Assembly (NCBI RefSeq): GCF_029227915.1
Contig: NC_079876.1
Location: 10,664,001-10,728,000 of the forward strand
Reading direction: 5' to 3'
DNA: 64,000 nucleotides
Origin: Hydractinia symbiolongicarpus
Taxonomy: Eukaryota > Cnidaria > Hydrozoa > Anthoathecata > Hydractiniidae
Shown here: positions 50,901-64,000 of the stretch, piece by piece
Layout of the letters: each line of letters opens with the position of its first letter
Numbering within the stretch: position 1 is the stretch's first letter
Program-made: the position numbers and the translations under genes
The notes under the pieces: model-generated
The model's database searches: none
What the model was told of the DNA's origin: nothing
What the model saw: the letters and a program-made list of their open reading frames with translations, nothing else

Positions 50901-52476
50901 GAAAGTATGGGTTACACTAGAAAATTGCAGTTGACAAAGGTATGGATTACAAATTCTACAACTTATTTGGCTTTGAAAGTTCCTTTAACACAAGTACTGG
51001 TTAGACTAGGACATATTCATAAACAAACGGTCGGAAATTTTTGTACCGAAGTAAGGAGTTACACTAGGAAATCACCATTAACAGAGTTAGAGTTAGGCAT
51101 TACGCTCACATTTAACGAGTTACAGTTACCGTAAACGGGACATGCTGGGAATTGGCCATTAACTAAAATACGGATTACACTTGAAGTTTACCTTTAACAC
51201 ACGGGTTATGGTGGAAAAATTGACATTAACAAAAGACTCTCAATATGCTCAATTTCTATAACATTAAAAAATGGTAGCGTTTTTTGAATTTTCATTGGTT
51301 GTTAAAAACTTATCCTTCTGCATGAAAGTTAACCTGTACTTTCAAAACGTTTCTTAGTGCGCATGCACAGAAACTAATCACTAGGACTTGTATGAAATAC
51401 GATGTAATCACCACACCTCTTGGCAAAACATTTTAATTAAACTATCCAAATTTTATTTCCCAACCGGTTTTTAGGCTTGCCCGTTTCAAGTGGAAGTATA
51501 CACAAAGCGTGGAAAAAATGATATCACTTTACTTGGCGTTAGTGACGGTGGTGCACCATTGCAAAATGCTTTGATGGAATCAATAAAAGCTGTCTCAACT
51601 GTGACGCAGATAAGAAGCAAGAGAGATTTATTGTTGCACATTGCGCAATTTGAAAATCGTATTTCTGTGGCTGTTGACAACCAGGTATGTTTTTATAGTT
51701 CGGTTGACAACTAGGTGCATTTTAAAAGTTAGATTAATAGCCAGATACGTTTCAAAATTTGATAGTGAAGTGTTAAAACTCGCTGATCAAAATGTAACTC
51801 CTTAAAATTTAATTGACAACTGGCTATAGTCTTACAAACTGATACTTTTTTGTAGTTTTATTGACAACCTGGTATTCTAATAATTATCAATTATTCGTTT
51901 GATGGCGTAAAATAAAATTTAGGTTGATAATGTTATTATTAGTATCCATTTTGTTGTTGTTTTGTTTTGCTGTGGTTTTGTAACTTTGTCTCAATTTTTT
52001 GTAATATTTTAATTTTCTTTCAGTCTCACAGCATTGTTGGTATACAAGTGGATTGCAAAGGTAGTGAGAATTTAATAAGTAATCAGGGAAGTTTGGAAAA
52101 TGTTGAAGATATTGATCCCAAAAGCATGACGGTAAGCTTACTACGAAATGTTTCATGAAATTACATGTGTAAAAAATCGTATTTTCGAAGTTTCACCGCC
52201 GTTTGTTGTGCCATCTCATTTTCCGATGTAAGTTGCACGCTTACTGCTCTATGAAGCTTTAAATCTATCTAAGTGGAAACCTATCCATGATGCTGTTTTA
52301 CCCATGATGCTGTTCTACCCATGATGCTGTTCTACCCATGATGCTGTTCTACCCATGATGCTGTTCTACCCATGATGTAGTATATTATTTTTTGTTTTTA
52401 GATTATACATCATCTCACGCCAGAACGAAAAAATGAAGCGATGTCACTGAAGTACCAAGAAAGTGTAATACGATAA
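41940..52476 (+). CDS. EFCAB7: EF-hand calcium-binding domain-containing protein 7
   Basis: Thirteen exons: 41940-42105, 46394-46459, 47053-47198, 47539-47625, 47735-48067, 48254-48389, 48861-48964, 49186-49337, 50238-50371, 50788-50939, 51475-51684, 52024-52131, 52402-52476. All phases agree and give 622 residues, close to the vertebrate length of about 629. Exon 2 (LQHAGYNPSKKTLEKYW) and exon 4 (RGERMTKSEV) match the family closely. Three EF-hand loops are visible: 108-119 (DRNGDGYITHDE), 144-155 (DFNGDGKLDYEE) and 408-419 (DLDGNGYISQEE). Residues about 190-265 are a charged, probably disordered linker. In vertebrates EFCAB7 with IQCE anchors the EVC-EVC2 complex at the cilium base and supports Hedgehog signalling. 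Introns hold LINE and SINE pieces and three minisatellites. The split SINE ends about 290 bp upstream of the start codon. Confidence 0.95.
42200..42840. repeat. degenerate TATACGGAGTATG repeat array in EFCAB7 intron 1
   Basis: About 25-30 imperfect copies of a 10-20-bp motif such as TATACGGAGT, ATGCCATACGGAGTATG and GACATGCTTAGTATACGGAG. Further copies in both orientations occur at about 43370-43450 (TATACGGAGCCGTACTCCAT). Confidence 0.88.
43461..43503 (-). mobile_element. short SINE fragment, reversed
   Basis: The complement reads CTCAATATTTGTGAGGCTAG, then CTAGCCATG.AAAA.ATG, matching the 3' region of the SINE at 41.6 kb. It directly abuts a LINE tail. Confidence 0.6.
43502..43602 (+). mobile_element. 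LINE 3' end (copy 4), about 100 bp
   Basis: Begins TCTAGATCAGATTGGAAGAG and ends with the stop region and GATGATGATGATGATGATGA tail seen in the other copies. A severe 5' truncation. Confidence 0.85.
43740..43960. repeat. about 60-bp tandem repeat, nearly four units
   Basis: Units share TTAAGAAC(A/G)(A/T)A, then a GGCGATA- or GCCGATA-like block, AAAAGCTTT, TTAGAT(T/C) and GCATTTTAAAAAT. Located in EFCAB7 intron 1. Confidence 0.85.
46498..46849 (+). mobile_element. LINE 3' fragment (copy 3), frame-disrupted
   Basis: Same sequence as copies 1 and 2, with an early stop (GATAATTGAATAAG in place of GATAATTGGGTAAG) and small deletions near 46667. It ends in (GAT)n at about 46826-46849. Lies in EFCAB7 intron 2 in the sense direction. 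Confidence 0.88.
52277..52378. repeat. 17-bp minisatellite in the last EFCAB7 intron
   Basis: Six copies of TACCCATGATGCTGTTC; the middle copies are identical and the outer ones slightly diverged. Confidence 0.93.
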
Positions 52477-55359
52477 TCCGAACGTGCTGGATGAATATAT
52501 CTGTCATTATGTACGAAGTTGTAACTTCATGAAGTCTCCGCCTAAATGTAGATTGTTTTAAAAATTCTGCTCCGTTGTAACACTATTTTTGAACCAATTT
52601 TTCGCACTGGTTATGAAATATATAAAGTATAAGTTTATTAGCCTGACGCTCAATGCAAGTTATTAGTGTAAGAACGTCAATGTGTTCCTCTCACATATTG
52701 TAGTGAACAAACATGATGCGACATTGATACATAAAGTGTGCATGCGATACGATGTTATATATGCCTATTTCTTAGTGTAGGGCATATACGAAACTGCATA
52801 TATTGGCTGAATGTATGCATGTCTCATCGTAAACATATTAAATAGGTTTACTCCAGTCTATGTGTTTTAGGAATACCCGTTACTTCATTTATTAATCTCT
52901 CCGTAACTCGACGTTTTACCATAGCGCTGATGATGTCACTTTAATTTTTCAGCGAGATTCTTGTTTCAATTCTTCCTACTTCGTATTTTGATGGGGTATT
53001 ATATGAAGTGCTAGCACTGTGTACATGTACGTTATTCTAATTTTTTATTTATTTAATTATTTCTGAAATATTACTCAGTTTTTTGAAGCAACACGAAGTA
53101 TATAGTTTTTTTTGGTTCGTAACATTCCCAGCGAGCCGCCATGTCGCATTTTAATATGAATTCACTATAGCCATGCGCTAAAACCCTTTACATATTTCGA
53201 CCCCCTTCCACCACTCTTATATTCTATCTTCTTCTCGGTCATATCGAAGACTTGTTTTTCCAATGAACCTAAGATGCATAACAATTCGTTTATCTCATTC
53301 TCGTCCCCAGAGCTCTTTGAGATAAATCCTCGAAAGTACTTTCAAGTTTATCTCAAATATGTAGCTCTGAGGTCCAGTATGCGTTTATCAAAGCCCTGAG
53401 AACAAGGGTGCACATTATATAAGGTATGTATTGTTTGAACTCCGTGTACACTCTCCCTAAATTTTACCGCTCTGTCAAAAGTCTGTTTCGAGGAATGATA
53501 ACGCTTGTGTCATATCACTAGAAAGAGTTAAAATAGTGTTTATCACAAAATGTTCGCAAATAGATTATAGATTCGGAAAAGCTTTACGCGCCCTGACACG
53601 TAACAAAGGATTTTGTCGGTAAACTTTTTGTGTTGTCGCAAAATTTGCTTATTTTTCAGGGAGTCTATAGGCTCGCTATGCACTTTTTTTGCCATAAAGC
53701 TATAGAGGGGGACAAAATTGACGAATAATTGGACGAACCCACAATTTTATTGGCTTATAAGTATTATCAGCTAAATGTTGGATGTGGTTAAACTCAATTA
53801 ATCGCGAGAATATATAAAAACCAGATAAAAAACTTCATCGGATAAATAATTTTTTCCATACATATTAGTTCCATACATATTAGGAATACTTTCATAAAAA
53901 ACGGATTAAAAGCAAAAAAATCCGATAATGAAAACCAGATAAAAAAGTCGAATCGTGATTAAAATTAAAAATTGAAACTTTACTAATTTGTTTTCGCATC
54001 AATTATGTTAATTTCAAATTCTTCAAATTTTTGCAGCTTTTAAATACAGTAAAACAATATATCAGCAAAGATATGTTTTGATTGACGTCTCAAAATTTTA
54101 CTTGCCATAATTCTTAACACTACCAATTTGATCTGCAACAACAATATTCTGCTGTATTCATTATTTCCAAATGACCACTTTTTCCTGCCCAGATGATTAC
54201 GTTATTTACTCACCCAGTTCGTTTTATTAAAAAATTGTTTTATGGTAAAAATTAGCGCATAGGTAGACATATTACCGGAAATTTGATTTCATTATAATAT
54301 GATGTGATATGAAGTCAGACACATTTCTTGCCCACTCGGCGCGGAATTTAAATTATGCATGCCATTATGATTAATTATGGGGAAAAATTCAGTCAATAAC
54401 ATTTTAAAATTCCGTTTTCACATTTGAAGATTTAAAGTCTACGTTGTTAAGTCTTTTACGCTAGGAGGCCCGATCGGAAAATCGGAATATGTATGCAGGG
54501 AAAATTACGCAGAGTCACAAACAAAACTTGTCCGGGAAGTTTACTGTTTGCTTGTCTATTTCTATTGTTGTTTGCCCACACAGTTTTTGTGACAATCCTG
54601 AGCCGCTCTAACGGGCGACCTAGTGGCACTACCAAATATATGAAAATAGCAAAACTCCCTGTAAATTAGGTTGGAAAATCCTTGATGCTTATATCAGGTT
54701 TAAAATGTGGAACCAGAGATTTCGATCGAAACTCTGGAAAAAAGGTCGTATTTACTGATATGGTAGCCTGGTACAGAATACATGTATACGTATCCGATAT
54801 ATGTTAGACATGACTGCAATATATAAATATATACACTGTTGATGTATAAAGTTCTTGTGAAAATATAATATTATATATAACCTTTTATGTACATCATTGA
54901 AGGTATGTTATTAAAAATTCGCTGATGTACAAAAGCGAAACTTGAAAATAAATAACAAATACTTTCAAAAAACACCATCTACATATATATATCGTAACTC
55001 GAAAATTCTCATTATTAAATCCTGCCCCATGGTCCTTTTAGCAACGTAATTTTAAGTTGTTTTTTATTTACCTAGTTAGGTTACCAGAACTGGTGAATTG
55101 TTTTGTCGGGAAATAACGCAGTTCGGTAGCAACAATGATTTTAAAATAAGTTGAACATAAATTGTGACGTCATAATGGCAAAAACCCGAAGTAAAAAACG
55201 GTGTGAGATAGTCTGTAAAAAAAGTGTGAAAAATGCGAAGTTCTATCAAAAGTACACACAAAAAAATCTCACGAAGTTAACAAAATTTAGTACGTTTTTA
55301 TAAAATTTAAAAAAAAAATTAAATTCAGTCGTATTTAGAATCGCTTTTTCATTGTACTT
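52477..55359. other. convergent intergenic region between EFCAB7 and the ETS gene
   Basis: About 2.9 kb holding both 3' UTRs. No further ORF of interest. A short palindromic-looking block with TTTGAGATAAA motifs at about 53310-53375 was noted but not classed. Confidence 0.5.
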
Positions 55360-58300
55360 TCATTCGTCTAAATCCACGACAAGTTCTCCATCTGTATCAG
55401 ACAATGGCGAACTAACAGGAGTCTCCTCTGCCGAGTCTATAACGTTATCACTATCAGAAGATCTCAACGAGGCTTGTGCCAAATCTAAATCATTTTTCAA
55501 AGGAGTGCGACTTGCGTAGTTCTCGGGATGCGATGCTTCGTATTCACTTTCTGATCGAAAGTCCTTCGGAAAGAATACGTTCGCCGTGTTGGCACGGATA
55601 ACTGGTGTGACTTGACTCACCAGCTCCGACATTGATCTTCGATGTTCGTGTAGAAAAGGGGACCCAGGAGCTGCTCTCCCCTCATAATTTTGGTAGCTCA
55701 TCGGACTGTGTGTAAGGAGAGGCCCCTCTGAGTGAGGTCTGGGTATCAAGAGATTTTTGCGACTGGCCTCCTCAGTCGCAAATTTATATACAGAATTGGA
55801 AGAGTGTTGTGCTTTTGGAGCATGGGATTTAGTCTGCAAGTTTTTGTCTGTGTGACGTAATGGTTTAATTGTTGTCACATCTAAGACTCGTGCTAACATT
55901 TTCTCACCGAAACGAAAATGTAATCTTTTGTGTGGCACTTTTTCCAAGATCTTCATTTTGTAGTAGTAACGCATTGCTCGCGCCATTTTTTCGTAGGTCA
56001 TGCATGTACGGTTCTTTGATTGTCCCCATAAGTCAGCTATCACAGCTGTCTTGATTAACCGAAATTCACCCCGTTCTCGATTAGTCCATTCAATGCATTT
56101 GTTGGGTTTATTCTTTTCTTGGTCTAACATACTACGTAAAAATTGCCATAAATGTAAGCAGTTGTTATCTAAAGAAACAAACCAAGAGATAACATTAAAA
56201 TAATTTTACATCTTCAGGATTGAAAACCTCCTACGAAGTCTGCAACGACTGATGGTATCAGATGTAATTTATTGAAATAAATAAATGAAAACAAAAGGTT
56301 ATAATTCAAAACAACGACTTACTTTTTGTTCTCTTTTTTTCCTTCGCAATGGCTTGCCCCAAGTGTTCATTCGCCACCATAGTTAAACTCAGTAGGCCTC
56401 CCAGACCAGATTTGTTATCACTTGATTGAGTACTATCGACAGTCGAGACTTGTACCAATGAAGGCGGGGAAGTTGAAAAAGAATGCTCTTGTTTCATTTG
56501 GTCTTGATCACCCAATTCCTTTTTTACTCCATCTACTCCAGCTTCGTATCCGCTATGGATAGTCCTTATATCAGTGGACATATTATGATCACGTGATTGT
56601 TTCTCTCTTGATTCAGCCATCATTTTTTCGACGTGCGCATCGAAGGCTTTAAGGGCTGCTTTAGATGCTTCGTCGTATACATGAAGTCTGTGCCCGTTGA
56701 CGTACTTGTTATGATGATTAGACACATGTCCACTTTGCTCTGAGTATGGCCGAGTTTCACAAGGCGGCGAGGTACTCTCACTTACCGAACAATATGCATG
56801 TTTTATGTGGAGGCTAGATTTTTTATTCGGACGAGTTAGGCTAATATTGGAAGGATCACTCGAATAACCACTTTCAGTCGAGTACACTCGATGTATTGTT
56901 GACGGACGAATAACAGAAAAAGCACTGGGTCGAGTTTCACTTGTTTCGTGTAACGTGTTACGTGTAGCGTATTCTTCTTCATATTTTGAGCGTACTAAAT
57001 CATACCGTGATTCCGTTTCAGATGTAGATATAGATTCCTGTTTATAACGACGGTAATACGGATGAATGCCGTCTTCATATTTACGCTGCGACGTGCAATG
57101 CGTCCAACGACGTTCTGGTGAATGACGACTTTCTCTGTCATAAGGCGACTTTTTGCTCATTCGACCTTCGTCAATAGTTTTATTGTAAATTAAATCATAG
57201 TAAGTGTAACCACTCATATCCTTATGTGGAATATCAGCTCTTATTGGTGTATATTTAATACGAGGCTTTGTATGAGAACGAGACTTACAATGTTCATCTT
57301 TTGTTAAACAAGGGCATCCTTCTGTGCATTTGATTGGATAAGAACTTGCGCCACGTTCTAACTCATACCGCCCTTCTACAATCTGTTCTTCCCGCCTTGG
57401 AGGCGTAAAACTTAATCGCAAATCACTTTCATAATTTGGTACAGATTCGATTCGTTTTCTGCTCGATGCATGCAATTCATATGGGCGATGAATTTTTGGA
57501 GATACAGATCTCACTCTTGCTTGATGCTCATATTGATCATTCTCAGCCCTGCATCTACGCTCTTCATGATGTGCACTATGTACAGGTACTAATGAATGCA
57601 TTTCTTCTCGTCGTATTTTCTCGAAGGATGTGTTGTAATAAGAGCTTGGATAGCCGCGATCGATGTAATTAAACGGAGGCCTTATAACAGCCTGACCACG
57701 TGTTTCGAGCATCGTTTTATAATTTTTATCTTCTATTCTCGGTTGAACTAATTCTTCTTCGGTTTCCGGTAATTTGCACAAATATGGCTGGAATAGTTTC
57801 TTGTTATTGTTGTTGTTATTTTCGCATTTTGTTTCAAATGTTGTCAATTGTATTGGCTACAAATAAAGACAAACAAGGAATAAAAAAATAGAAGTGTTAA
57901 AACAGTATTAATAAGAAAATATAACAATGCTTTGTTGTGATATTGTTTATAAGTTTCTCTTTTTTATAAAGAGACATAATGTGTAATAAAAAGTAATGAT
58001 ATCCAAAACACGTGCTAAAAATAATTTACCAATCTTTACAAATTTTATCCGAATAAAACTTGGACTCAGTCCACTTTAATGTTTAAACAATACAAATGGA
58101 CAATTATAATGGAGAGTTAAAGTTGTTTTTAAAATTATACTCAGACTTCGTATCGCATTTTGTAGTATAGGAAATATAAGAAAGTTGAAGAAAGAAAAAC
58201 AACTTTCGAGACAACTAAAAATTACAAAAATATAACTAAAATAATGTTGAAAATTATCTTACTAGAAATAATGTCAACCAATCATGTTTGACTACCATTT

Positions 58301-61078
58301 TTCTTTTTAAAACTAACTTAAACTTCACTAGCTTCGTGCACTGCAACAAGCGTTCCTGCTTCCAACTCACTCAACTAGCTTCGTGTACTGCACAACAAGC
58401 GTTCCTGCTTCCAATTCACTAACTAACTCTGTCTACTGCACGACAATTTTCGTGCTACTAGCTTCCGTGTTAGTTCATTAATATTCACAAGAAATTGAGA
58501 TATAAATACAAAGTGGATGTATTATTAATGAAATGGAATTTCGGCGGCACGATAATATTTCCTCTCTTTATCCTATATACTTAACCTTTGTTGTTAAAAA
58601 TATATTTAGCTTGTCAAACTCTTCTCCAGCCTATTTAAACTAATATTTTAATATACAAAAATTATATTTAACGATCAAACTTTGTCCCTGTACTTTCTTT
58701 ACTGGCAACAACTATACTTAGCTTATACACTTCGTTACCATGCTTTATTAGTTTATTTTTACTGATAGATATATTTTTAGCTTTTAAACTTCGACCCCAG
58801 TACGTTTTCATTGTTATACTGCAAGGTTTTAATGTTAACAATTTTTAGCATAATTTTACGTTTGTTTTGGATAAATTAGAGAAAAAATAATTTTTTAACT
58901 GTAGTTATATCACAATACGTTTGATGTTTACGTTGTCGTAATTCACCACGTCATTTTGGCTCCGTCTTGATTTTTTTGAAGGACTGTATTGAGCGCATCC
59001 TGTGATGCATTCAAGTTCAAAAAACATTCCAACAAATACAGCTGCTAATTTTTTAAATTGTACATTTTTAATGCTTTTTTTATTCATCATACTGTAAAAT
59101 ATTTTCATCTTTCTGCAGATTGTTGATTGCGGAAGTTTTGGGACGTGTTGGGTCATGAACATGAGTGTATATAAATATAATCTCCTAAAATGAATAATAT
59201 ATTGTATATACTACTGCATATACATGTAATTAATTAAAAAAATAATTAAAAAAATAACTTGTACTGACTTAAAACTTCTTTTAAAGAGGGTAGGATGACT
59301 CTTAACTTTAAACCCTAACCTGACCTTTGGGCGGAGGGGTAGTGAGAAGAGGGAGGGGGTAACCAACACGTAGCTGATCCAGACCTTTTAGTATACCTAT
59401 CTTTGAAATCAGGTTTGAATTATAAACATTGTATTTTTATAATAGTGGAAAGGTATATGGCAGAATATTTTCTTTAAAATTTTTTAAAAATGTATATATC
59501 ACGAATGTTCCATACTTCCTCTTTGAACATTGAATTACGTTTTAAAACAGAATATCGCAAAAATTATGCTTTATTAATGATTAACAACGATGTTATAAAA
59601 GATTAAACATTCTGAATTTTTTTCCTTGTAGAGAAAGATATGTGTTTTCTTTTTCACTCTGATCACCTTACCCAAATTCGTTTTCAAGGAATTTTTAGGT
59701 TTTTACTATCCCAAATAAAAATAAGACCTAACAGGCTTTGGGAACTCTAGGTCTGGGAGGTTGTGTGTTTAGAATTTAAAGAAAAATAGGAGACTATGTC
59801 TATTATATCGTAAAGAATCGAATTATTATCAATTCTTAACTACTAGTTTGAAGCAGAGAAAAAAAAGAAGCAAATATTCAAAGAAACAAAGTCGTTAGTC
59901 AGAATTTTAATTTTCGCCAATTTTCTACTCCATAGATGGAAAAAAATGGGAAAAACTCAGTCTTTGATTGTAAGAATTAATTATTCTCAATACTGATGCA
60001 ACATTGTCATGACTAAAAATAGATTTGCAGCCACCTACTTATTAAATAATTTAATGTCGAAACAGTATCACTTAATTTTCTTTCACGCGATGGAAATTTT
60101 GTCAAAATTACTGACTCGTAGGAATCGGGTAAAGAAAAGCGGCGGTGAGAAGTTGTAGGGGGTAAGTGGACATTACACCTCCACCCTCTCCCTCCCCAAT
60201 ATTTCTTTTTGAAAACTAACTAACTAGAAAACTTAAAAACTAGCTAGACGCATCAATTTTAATAAAATTTTGATGCTAATTTTTTTAAAAACTACCGCTC
60301 GCACACAACGATACTTTACCCGGCACTAAGAATCATATTTTTCAGCGTCGTGATTTTTTGCTGAATAAAATAATTGAGTAAAAATGGTTTAATAATTTGA
60401 TAGCATTCACAACATGATTAATAAAAGAGGAAAAACCTGATATCCAAAGTTACTTCCACCTGTCAATCATTTCAAGAAATGTCGCAAAAAACGAGTCTCA
60501 GAATAATTCCTAAAATATTCTTAAAACGTCGAAATTGAAGTGATTCTTATAAAAAAAAATTCTTACTAAAAAAGCGTGCAGTGCATTGTATTATAATACT
60601 TATTAAACTTCTCTACTACGTGTAAACCATGTATTGCAAATTAAACTAAATTTTTCTCCTTTGTGTGGTCCAGTCTTCTACTAAAATATTTTCTTCTTCG
60701 TGTAATCTAGGTATTTTAATTTACATTGAACTCCTCGTGCTTATTCATTTCCTCATTGAATAAAAACAAAAAATAAAACTGTATGTATATGATGACAAAT
60801 TCAAGTCTGATATGTCGAAAAAAAGAGGAAGAAGTAGTCTTCATAAATATAAACAGTTAACATCTCATCTTATATTTCTTAAAAGGTTATCACGAACGCT
60901 CCACTGAATCACATTGAATTATCCTACTTCCTCGTTTATTGTTATTGTGTTTTGTGTCTCATTCTATTCTATTTCTCATTCCTTAAACCAAATCTTATTT
61001 TTATACAAGGCAAAAAAACAAAAAAAAAACAAAAAAAAATTAGTAACTCACCGGTACGATACATGCAGTTCCAGCCAT
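55360..61078 (-). CDS. ETS-domain transcription factor
   Basis: Three exons on the minus strand: 61078-61052 (MAGTACIVP), 57856-56323 and 56168-55360; phases agree and give 789 residues. The ETS DNA-binding domain is at about 524-608: LHLWQFLRSML, CIEWTN, GEFRLIK, LWGQSKNR, MTYEKMARAMRYYYKMKIL, ending KRLHFRFG. The recognition helix R-A-M-R-Y-Y-Y is intact. The domain resembles the ELF/EHF-like and other MTYEK-type ETS groups, but orthology is not decided. The long N-terminus is rich in Ser, Tyr, Arg and His and has no Pointed domain; it contains possible sumoylation sites (VKKELGD). The C-terminal 180 residues are Ser/acidic and probably a regulatory tail. The first exon is only 27 coding bases, 3.2 kb upstream. 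It rests on phase and a strong GTGAGT donor. Confidence 0.9.
57857..61051. other. intron 1 of the ETS gene
   Basis: About 3.2 kb, AT-rich. Contains a repeat of about 55 bp at 58330-58470 and a looser series of about 65-75 bp units to about 58830. No internal coding exon recognised. Confidence 0.55.
58330..58470. repeat. about 55-bp tandem repeat, 2.5 units
   Basis: Shared core CTAGCTTCGTG.ACTGCA, then CAACAAGCGTTCCTGCTTCC and AACTCAC; the third unit is diverged. Located in ETS intron 1. Confidence 0.85.
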
Positions 61079-64000
61079 CTAATTTTCTAAAAAACAAAAT
61101 TCAATATTTTGTTAACACCTGAAGAAGAACAAAAGTTTATATGCTCAGTGAGGATGCTCCCTATTAATCATAAATATAAAATGTTTTCCTCTTATTGCGG
61201 AATCAAATATTTACACTCTGAAAGCTACAACGACGGTTGTAAACATTACACAGTCAATAGCAACACTTATCCTAGTCATAATATATTTCTATGTTCGAGA
61301 CATAATGCCATTAAGTTGTCGTAGGTACTTCACGAAGGATAATTTGATGTAGCATGCTGTGCATTGTTGTCAAAAATCTCTTTCTTTTGTGTTTGATGAT
61401 AAGATAAGGTTTAAAAACATCACAAGTATAAAGAAATAAAAACTATAAAAAAAAACAAAAAGTGTAAAAAAAGAACGGGAAGTTTTAGAGCAATATATTC
61501 ACGTGTTTTTTTTTAAATAAGTTTTTTAAAACGATACTTTATGATCATTAGGAGTGATACTATTATCCATCTTGTGCGATACAATAAAGAAGCATATGAA
61601 AATTTAGATAAGGTATTTCGTCTGGTCTGTGTTTTAAACGCATCAAAATTTCCTTACTCTGCCAACCCATTTTCCAGCTGTAACATCTTTCGTCATCCAA
61701 ATACAATTTCATTTTATCTGCAACATGTTTAAATCTGCACGTCTTGTTAAAGTTAATTACAAGTCTGCAAATTACACGCATGTCATGCAACATCACAATG
61801 AATAAGCATATACTATGGCAGTTGTAAATTCATTAAAAGACAGACCATATCGTCTATTGAATGTTATGAAATTGTTAAAACACTATTATAGCGATGATTG
61901 TCAATTTCCTGATTAGAATATTTGGTTGCTAACTAATCCTTATTCTCTCATCATCATTGGTTGAACACATTCGCAATATATCATGCATTCGGAAGTTTAA
62001 TGAACGAACTAAAATGACTAAGTTTTAATCTCGGCTAACCTAAAGAGAAATAACGGTTTTACGACATCTTCCGAGAATGACTTCCAAGTAACGAGTACTG
62101 TACGACGACTGCCGAATGTTTGATTTTCAATATTTTCCGCCGAAAGAACAGATCAACTTTACACTTAAATTTCACAACGAGTCTCAAATATTGCATTTAA
62201 AAAAGAAAGATAATTTATTAAATTTAAGATTAAAAGACTTAAAGATAAAAAAAAACGATTCGAAAACATCATTTGAGCTTACCAAACGTCAGTTTTCCAC
62301 ACCACAATAAATCAAAGATCTTAATTCATAATGATAACAATAAAAATAAACGCACTTGAAATAAAACTACTTCCCTCTTGATCGACATCGTCAAATGTTA
62401 TATAAACAAAACCGGATTGTAGTTATGAACCGGAAAACCAAACGTTTCAACACTTTACTATTAAAAAAACATAGCGCGCCCTTTGTTATGTGACATTGTT
62501 ATCTCACTCATGTTATGCCTCTTGAAACAGGAACTGGTTTTTAAAAATGACATCAAAATCGGAAACCACATGAGTGTTGCCATGACAACTTGATATTATG
62601 TGTTCAGTAGCGAAAGATTTGGTCCAGTCATCCAGAAAAGAGAATAGGAATGTGGTCAAACGAACGCCACGTTTACTTTTTGTGAATAAAATGTGACACA
62701 AATGGCTGCATGATGTGTATAAGAAAGAAAACGTTCCATTTATGTCAACGCGACAGACTAACTACGTGTCATATTTTTTTCCACCTGCCAAAAATGGTAA
62801 TTAACTTCAACTATTTACATTGAAGTGTTGGACAGAAAAGTCAATTTATTGTTAATTATAAAAATTGTTGGCGAAAGGTTAGACATTTTCCCAGTGCAAG
62901 CACACATTAAGAGAATGAATAACTGTCAATGATTGGCCGTGTACCACGTGACCTTGCCTAAACTATTTTCTAATTTGCGAAGCAAACACACATTCTAATG
63001 GGTAAAACGAAAAAATATAGATAAAAATGACTTTCAAAGCAGAATTTATGGTTCTAACTCAAAGTGGAGACAACGTCTGCTAAAGAAGGCGCTCGTCACA
63101 ACTTTTGAAAATTTCTTAGGACACCTCAATTATGTCCTTCGTTGTTACATTTGTAATAAGAATTGGCTTGTCAAAATGTTTTCATTGTAAAGAACCAATT
63201 TTTTCTCTCACATTGATGTCAACGTATCAAGTATGGACCCACCACACTGTAAAAGAAATGTTTTTCTTCACTGAAGTGTGCAACAAATAAATTAAACACA
63301 ACTTGAATGTGTCAACATTGTCTAGCCTTGTGCCAACTCTGTATGGGAGTGTAAAGTTTGTGTTGTTGATACAATACACATTAAATGTTAAATAAAAACG
63401 TATAAAATGAAAACCAGATATTAAGCAACTTTTCTTTTAACTCAAAAATTCATGAAATTAGACAGAGACTCTTAAAAAGAGACCCTTTGGAGACAATAAA
63501 AATAGGTTTTTGTTAGTGTACTTGTTTTTCCATTCTTTTGCAGATCTCGATGTCCCAAAGAAATAAGGTAAGCTACACAATGGTAATCGAGTTTTATTTA
63601 CTGCTGACTCCCTAAATTAGTTGTCAATTACTTTATAAGGATGTCCTCTCTAAATAATGATGTCCTGTTCCGTATGATCCCTGTTGTCAGTTTTATTTTT
63701 GAATAATTGCGAGGGATATCCAACCAAAGTTTAGATTTGTGAAAATATTTCAGATTTGTAGAAAGCTATTATCATCGCCATGTTGTTTCAAACGACAAAT
63801 ATTTATTTATCAACTTGACATGTTTTGTGCCTGTGAACACATTAAATAAGTAAATAAATAAATAAATAAAAAATTTCTATAAATAGCCACGTTATTGTTA
63901 TTATTGGTATAGAGGGTTGATGCACTCTAACTTGAACTGCTGTGATGCAGAATAGACAAAGTTTGCAGAATGGTTTTCATACCAAATTATTACTTAAGGG
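61079..64000. other. gene-free right end of the window, ETS upstream region
   Basis: Would contain the ETS promoter. Short ORFs on both strands (for example 62116-62310) are Lys/Leu-rich and not convincing. A short (AAAT)n run lies near 63844-63866. No repeat family identified. Confidence 0.5.

Noticed and set aside
62116-62310. 64-codon ORF near the right end
   Set aside because: Lys- and Leu-rich, no family match, not flanked by exon-like sequence.

Overview
This is a 64 kb piece of an AT-rich, intron-rich eukaryotic nuclear genome. EFCAB7, EML-type, ETS and TRAF-like genes together indicate an animal. The low GC, small genes, expanded RING/TRAF-like genes, a P2X7-tail relic and the repeat content suggest a cnidarian, perhaps a hydrozoan; that placement is an inference. 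Gene models were built by hand from exon phase, GT/AG (one GC/AG) junctions and family knowledge. No transcript data were available.

Region by region. 1.5-8.3 kb (minus): two head-to-tail paralogous RING genes. One continues into TRAF-type zinc fingers, the other into a different C-terminal region with a threefold repeat. 10.9-25.3 kb (minus): one continuous 22-exon model encodes about 1253 residues, with an EF-hand-like N-terminal half joined to a HELP/WD40 EML-like C-terminal half. Its introns hold a LINE tail, a broken P2X7-intracellular-domain gene and microsatellites. 27.5-29.8 kb (minus): an intronless lariat debranching enzyme (DBR1) and an ISOC-type isochorismatase-domain protein. 29.8-41.7 kb: a gene-poor, repeat-rich block with two TIR elements that share ends, GATGACGTCATC-containing repeats, large hairpins and a triple nest. 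In the nest, a 3.3 kb Tc1/mariner element sits in a TIR element, which sits in the A-box region of a tRNA-derived SINE. 41.9-52.5 kb (plus): a complete 13-exon EFCAB7. 55.4-61.1 kb (minus): a three-exon ETS-domain transcription factor. The rest is intergenic with minisatellites.

The most interesting item is the Tc1/mariner element. It has an intact DD34E transposase and a divergently transcribed second ORF with a coiled-coil start and a BEN-like domain, set among many subterminal CTCG-type repeats. Other notable items are the EF-hand/EML fusion model, a 32-bp tandem repeat that has multiplied a splice donor, a lost zinc ligand in one RING domain, and a larger TIR element that may carry a captured gene fragment.

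The host genes do not form one pathway. EFCAB7 and the EML-like protein are both plausibly ciliary or microtubule-linked. DBR1 acts in intron turnover, the RING/TRAF genes probably in signalling or ubiquitination, and the ETS gene in transcription.
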